From contig USJG01000093.1 of the NCBI GenBank assembly GCA_900554925.1, positions 1 through 8,824 of the forward strand: a stretch of 8,824 nt of DNA, given 5' to 3'. Both the position numbers and the translations under genes were made by a program. Positions 5,762 through 8,824 of the stretch are shown here, one piece after another. How positions within the stretch are numbered: position 1 is the stretch's first letter; every line of letters starts with the position of its first letter. This DNA is from an uncultured Lachnospiraceae bacterium (GTDB lineage Bacteria > Bacillota > Clostridia > Lachnospirales > Lachnospiraceae). A model generated the notes under the pieces. That model was not told where the DNA came from. It did no database searches and saw nothing but the letters and a program-made list of their open reading frames with translations.

Positions 5762-6787
5762 TTATTTAACTTCTACGATCCATCCTTCAGGTGCCTTGAT
5801 GGTTCCCATCTGAATACCTGTAAGTGTCTCGTACAGTTTTCTGGTAACAGGTCCCATCTCACTCATGCCGCTGGGGAAACAGATTTCCTTACCATGATCA
5901 ACAACCTTTCCTACAGGAGAAATAACCGCTGCTGTACCGCACAGGCCGCATTCTGCAAAATCCTTAAGTTCCTCCAGATAAACTTCTCTCTCCTCAGCTT
6001 CCAGCCCCAGATATTCTCTGGCAACCTGAACTAAAGAACGCCTTGTAATAGAAGGAAGAATGCTGTTTGATTTAGGCGTTACTACTTTGCCATCCCTGGT
6101 AACAAACAGGAAATTGGCTCCGCCTGTTTCCTCTACCTTTGTTCTTGTAGCAGCATCTAAATACATATTTTCATCATATCCCTGCTTATGCGCATCTACA
6201 ATTGCATGAAGACTCATTGCATAGTTAAGACCTGCTTTAATATGGCCGGTACCATTGGGAGCTGCACGGTCGAAATCACATACGCGAATTGTTAAAGGCT
6301 TAACGCCGCCCTTAAAGTAAGGGCCTACCGGTGTAGTAAATACTCTGAACTGATATTCATCTGCCGGCTTAACGCCAATAACAGGATTGCTTCCAAACAT
6401 ATAAGGACGGATATAAAGCGTTGCTCCGCTTCCATAAGGAGGTACATATGCTTCATTTGCCTTAATTGTCTTAAGCACTGCATCTACAAATTTATCTTTA
6501 GGGAAAACAGGCATTTCCAGACGGACTGCACTCTGCTCCATTCTCTCGGCATTCAAATCCGGGCGGAAGGTGACAGTACGTCCATCAACTGTAGTGTAAG
6601 CCTTCATGCCTTCAAAAACTGTCTGTGCATACTGCAGCACGCCTGCACACTCATTGATGACCACGCTGGCATCCTTAGTTAAAACGCCCTCATCCCATGC
6701 GCCATTCTTATAATTGGATACAAATCTTTGGTCTGTCTGGACATAGCTAAATCCAAGATTGGACCAGTCAATGTTTTTCTTTTCCAT
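5762..6787 (-). CDS. ilvE: Branched-chain amino acid aminotransferase (BCAT-II type)
   Basis: PLP-dependent transaminase that moves amino groups between glutamate and the keto acids of valine, leucine and isoleucine; it serves both synthesis and breakdown. The 341-residue product belongs to the longer BCAT-II group (similar to eukaryotic and many Gram-positive enzymes). Visible: QTVFEGMKAY at 55-64, LYIRPYMFGS at 124-133, GTGHIKAGLNYA at 179-190 with the likely PLP lysine Lys184, YLDA at 209-212, EETGGANFLFV at 219-229 and CGLCGTAAVISP at 280-291. Cys280 and Cys283 form a CxxC at the place where mammalian BCATs carry a redox-sensitive CxxC. I chose the ATG at 6787: GGGAG lies about 9 nt upstream and the family N terminus starts here. 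The frame is open to 6868, but that extension would cross the promoter and is basic, low-quality sequence. Own promoter and strong terminator. Confidence 0.95.
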   Translation of the reverse strand: MEKKNIDWSNLGFSYVQTDQRFVSNYKNGAWDEGVLTKDASVVINECAGVLQYAQTVFEGMKAYTTVDGRTVTFRPDLNAERMEQSAVRLEMPVFPKDKFVDAVLKTIKANEAYVPPYGSGATLYIRPYMFGSNPVIGVKPADEYQFRVFTTPVGPYFKGGVKPLTIRVCDFDRAAPNGTGHIKAGLNYAMSLHAIVDAHKQGYDENMYLDAATRTKVEETGGANFLFVTRDGKVVTPKSNSILPSITRRSLVQVAREYLGLEAEEREVYLEELKDFAECGLCGTAAVISPVGKVVDHGKEICFPSGMSEMGPVTRKLYETLTGIQMGTIKAPEGWIVEVK

Positions 6788-6821
6788 AATCTTGCGCTCC
6801 CTCTTAAGTTTTTTGTTTTTT

Positions 6822-6849
6822 ATTTTATACCTTTTCCCATAAAAGTCAA
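6822..6849 (-). promoter_or_regulatory. Probable ilvE promoter
   Basis: On the minus strand TTGACT (6849-6844; 5 of 6 matches) is followed after 16 nt by TAAAAT (6827-6822; 5 of 6). Transcription should start near 6815 and give a leader of about 28 nt before the ATG at 6787. This leaves no room for a T-box or attenuator in the leader. Confidence 0.7.
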
Positions 6850-6856
6850 TAGCACA

Positions 6857-6884
6857 GCCCTCTCTCACGATTCGTGCAAAGGGC
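6857..6884. repeat. Interrupted dyad between folA and the ilvE promoter
   Basis: Outer arms GCCCT/AGGGC (6857-6861 and 6880-6884) enclose the perfect small palindrome CACGA-T-TCGTG (6866-6876), with unequal unpaired bases between. It starts 7 nt after the folA stop and ends 8 nt before the ilvE -35 box. It may be a weak folA terminator (no T run follows) or an operator for ilvE. Confidence 0.35.
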
Positions 6885-6891
6885 AGATAAC

Positions 6892-7383
6892 TTACTTCAT
6901 TTTCTCGTATTTCAGGAAATGGTAGGTAATATCAAAATAAGTCTGTTCCTCACTGTCGGCGGTTATCTGCCACTCAGGCTCCTTATCCAGATTGGGAAAA
7001 TAAGCATCCGCCTCATAAGCATGATCAATTTTCGTCACATGAGCCACATCACAATAAGGAAGCATCTGTCTGTAAACACTTTCTCCGCCTACAATATAAA
7101 CATCTTCCGTGTCATATTTTTCCAGTTCTGCCAGCAGTTCCTCCACGCTGTGAACCACCACTGCATCCTTTACCTTGTACGCCGGATTGGTTGACATAAT
7201 AATATTGGTACGGTTTTTAAGAGGAAGCCCCTGGGGAAATGTCTCCAGAGTCTTTCTTCCTAATACAACTACCTTTCCGGTAGTTTCCTGTCTGAAAAAT
7301 TTATGATCTGCCGGAATCCTGACCAACAGCTCCTCCTTGTTGCCAATGGCCCAGTTTTCATCTACTGCTACGATTAAATTCAT
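6892..7383 (-). CDS. folA: Dihydrofolate reductase
   Basis: Reduces dihydrofolate to tetrahydrofolate with NADPH; it restores the folate that ThyA oxidises and is the target of trimethoprim. The 163-residue length is normal. Visible: MNLIVAVDENWAIGN at 1-15 (first strand and Met20-type loop), IPADHKFF at 23-30 with the catalytic acid Asp26, VVVLGRKTLETFP at 38-50 (NADPH phosphate site around Arg43-Lys44-Thr45), LKNRTNIIMS at 55-64, VYIVGGESVYRQMLP at 95-109, and an FxxYxF-like end. The loop before the catalytic Asp reads IGNKEELLVRIPAD, without the usual GxLPW. The ATG at 7383 has AAAGGA about 9 nt upstream; an in-frame ATG at 7407 would put eight unsupported residues in front. Follows thyA after a 74-nt gap in which I see no convincing promoter or terminator. 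Confidence 0.95.
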   Translation of the reverse strand: MNLIVAVDENWAIGNKEELLVRIPADHKFFRQETTGKVVVLGRKTLETFPQGLPLKNRTNIIMSTNPAYKVKDAVVVHSVEELLAELEKYDTEDVYIVGGESVYRQMLPYCDVAHVTKIDHAYEADAYFPNLDKEPEWQITADSEEQTYFDITYHFLKYEKMK

Positions 7384-7457
7384 GTATTTAATTCCTTTCT
7401 TTTGCACTAAATCAATATCTATTACTCGTCATAACAGTTCATTCATGCGGCTGTCTA

Positions 7458-8306
7458 TTATATGGCAACAGGAATATTTTTGATCTGTTCTCCTGTCACA
7501 TAATTTTCTACCCTTACATCATTCCTTGTAAACTGGTAAAAATCCCGAATCTCCGGATTGAGCCAAAAGGTGGGCGCCGGATAAGGTGTCCTTTCAATCA
7601 GTTCCTTAATAACAGGAACATGTCTGTCGTAAATATGGGCGTCTGCAATTACATGGACAAGCTCTCCCACATTCATGTCACATACCTGAGCCAGCATATG
7701 AACCAAAACCGCATATTGCACCACGTTCCAGTTATTGGCCGCCAGTACATCCTGTGAGCGCTGATTTAAAACAGCATTCAGGGTAAGCCGCTCCTGTCCC
7801 TTTTTCTGTGTCACATTAAAAGTCATGCTGTACGCACAGGGGTACAGGTTCATTTCATGAAGATCCTGATGCACATACAGATTGGTCATGATCCGTCGGC
7901 TGAAGGGATTATTTTTCAGATCATAGATCACTCTGTCTACCTGATCCATCATGCCTTCCTTATATTGATGTTTTACTCCCATCTGGTATCCGTAAGCTTT
8001 TCCTATGGACCCGTCAGGATCTGCCCACTGATCCCAGATATGGCTGTGAAGATCATGAATATTATTAGATTTGCGCTGCCATATCCACAGCATTTCATCT
8101 GTGGCACTTTTCAGTGCTGTCCTTCTAAGGGTCAGAATAGGAAATTCCTTTGAGAGATCATATCTGTTTACTACTCCAAACTTCTTGATGGTATAAGCAG
8201 AAGTGCCGTCTTCCCAGTGGGGACGCACCTTTTCCCCTTCTGTGCTGGTACCATTCTCAAGAATATCCCTGCACATATTTATAAATATTTCATCCGCCAT
8301 GCTCAT
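7458..8306 (-). CDS. thyA: Thymidylate synthase (ThyA type, divergent loops)
   Basis: Methylates dUMP to dTMP with methylenetetrahydrofolate, producing dihydrofolate. 282 residues, close to the family length. Visible: NRYDLSKEFPILTLRRTALKS at 47-67, ELWIWQ-like MLWIWQRKSNN at 72-82, HIWDQWADPDGSIGKAYGYQ at 89-108, SRR at 136-138 (dUMP phosphate arginines), PCAYSM at 156-161 with the catalytic Cys157, NQRSQDV at 181-187, Asn194, and DAHIYDRH at 222-229 with His224 and Tyr226. Two usually well-kept motifs differ: the LGLPFN stretch after QRSxD reads AANNWN, and GDxHxY begins with Ala. All catalytic and dUMP-binding residues that I can place are present, so it should be functional. The start at 8306 has GGAGG 9 nt upstream; the second ATG (8300) would leave 15 nt. 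It lies 30 nt after the ribonuclease gene and ahead of folA. Confidence 0.95.
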   Translation of the reverse strand: MSMADEIFINMCRDILENGTSTEGEKVRPHWEDGTSAYTIKKFGVVNRYDLSKEFPILTLRRTALKSATDEMLWIWQRKSNNIHDLHSHIWDQWADPDGSIGKAYGYQMGVKHQYKEGMMDQVDRVIYDLKNNPFSRRIMTNLYVHQDLHEMNLYPCAYSMTFNVTQKKGQERLTLNAVLNQRSQDVLAANNWNVVQYAVLVHMLAQVCDMNVGELVHVIADAHIYDRHVPVIKELIERTPYPAPTFWLNPEIRDFYQFTRNDVRVENYVTGEQIKNIPVAI

Positions 8307-8336
8307 GGTGATCTTCCTCCATTATCCTGTGTGATA

Positions 8337-8824
8337 TTACGTTTCCCACTTGTCGCACAGGGAATTGATCTGGTCGGCAAATTTTGCCAGGTCCTTATTT
8401 GCGCCGCCTTCATTCTTATGGATGACAGCAATTAACCTCTGGCCTGCCGCCAGCAGACGGGCAAATACGTCTGAAACTGTCTTTGTCTTCTTCTGTACCG
8501 GAACAGGTACTGCCTCATATTCAAGCTTATTCGTAAGGAGATTAAATTCCGTCCCGCTGTAGGGAGCATATGCTTTCATACCATATTCTACCTGAAGGCA
8601 CTCCGCAAACAGCTTACACACCGTATCCTCTCCATGGACAATAAATACCCGTCTGGGTTTTTCCCTGAAAGCCGAAATCCACTCGATCAGTCCGTTTTTA
8701 TCTGCATGACCGGACAATCCGGCCAGTGTCTTTATGTTTGCCCGTACATCAATGGTCTCTCCAAACAGCTTAACCTCTTCTGTTCCCTCCACAAGGATTC
8801 TCCCTAAGGTTCCCACTGCCTGAT
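8337..8824 (-). CDS. Beta-CASP metallo-beta-lactamase ribonuclease, C-terminal part (5' end outside window)
   Basis: The frame is open to the right edge, so about 162 C-terminal residues of a larger protein are seen; family members of this type are usually around 450-540 residues. Visible in order, numbered from the GTG codon at 8816: upstream QA, then GTLGRILVEG at 2-11 (end of the beta-CASP insert), the motif-B stretch LSGHAD at 34-39 with a metal-site His37, and VFIVHGED at 57-64 with His61 (motif C), typical of the RMMBL zinc-dependent nuclease domain. After this lies a tail of about 80 residues that is not part of the catalytic core. Members of this family act on RNA as endo- or exonucleases, and cleavage and polyadenylation specificity factor-like proteins belong to it. 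The GTG at 8816 is an internal Val, not the start: the conserved YQAxGTLGR context continues past the edge. Probably co-transcribed with thyA. Confidence 0.9.
   Translation of the reverse strand, partial: QAVGTLGRILVEGTEEVKLFGETIDVRANIKTLAGLSGHADKNGLIEWISAFREKPRRVFIVHGEDTVCKLFAECLQVEYGMKAYAPYSGTEFNLLTNKLEYEAVPVPVQKKTKTVSDVFARLLAAGQRLIAVIHKNEGGANKDLAKFADQINSLCDKWET

Noticed and set aside
6788..6868. N-terminal extension of ilvE by 27 residues
   Set aside because: It would cover the -10 box of the ilvE promoter and the GGGAG ribosome site used by the ATG at 6787.
7384..7457. Separate promoter for folA in the gap after thyA
   Set aside because: TTGATT occurs, but no -10 box at fitting distance leaves room for a transcript that includes the ribosome site.
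8337..8816. Small stand-alone 159-residue gene starting at GTG 8816
   Set aside because: The conserved QAVGTLGR context continues to the window edge and the frame is open, so this is the end of a longer ribonuclease gene.

Overview
The window looks like ordinary chromosomal DNA from a low-to-mid GC Firmicute. The protein styles (a PbuG/AzgA-like purine permease, a BCAT-II type IlvE, a beta-CASP ribonuclease with a C-terminal tail) and the strong AGGAGG-type ribosome sites suggest a Clostridia member, probably Lachnospiraceae. That placement is inference from sequence style, not a search result. All nine genes lie on the minus strand, so transcription runs from the right edge to the left edge.

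Layout in order of transcription. (1) 8824-6892: the 3' part of a beta-CASP metallo-beta-lactamase ribonuclease (5' end outside the window), thymidylate synthase (thyA) and dihydrofolate reductase (folA), closely spaced and probably one transcription unit. ThyA makes dTMP and releases dihydrofolate, which FolA reduces again. (2) 6849-5713: ilvE, a branched-chain aminotransferase with its own promoter and a strong intrinsic terminator. (3) 5723-1620: apt, a purine (NCS2/AzgA-type) permease, larB and larC. A good promoter sits against the ilvE terminator, the gaps are 33, 25 and 0 nt, and an AT-rich perfect palindrome lies just after larC. The unit combines purine base uptake and adenine salvage with two of the three enzymes that make the nickel-pincer nucleotide cofactor of lactate racemase-type enzymes. 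(4) 1606-87: purA, a divergent adenylosuccinate synthase with its own promoter, a structured leader of about 120 nt and a GC-rich terminator hairpin. Positions 1-90 hold further inverted repeats and no gene that I can support.

The general theme is nucleotide metabolism: purine salvage (permease, Apt), AMP synthesis (PurA) and dTMP/folate (ThyA, FolA), with the nickel-cofactor genes larBC and ilvE inserted. I found no mobile element, CRISPR array, tRNA, rRNA or recognisable riboswitch, and no clear sign of a wholly new system. The points most worth a second look are larBC joined to purine salvage genes without larA or larE, the non-standard active-site loops of PurA and ThyA, the purA leader with a copy of its own ribosome-binding sequence in a hairpin, and the overlap of the apt promoter with the ilvE terminator.
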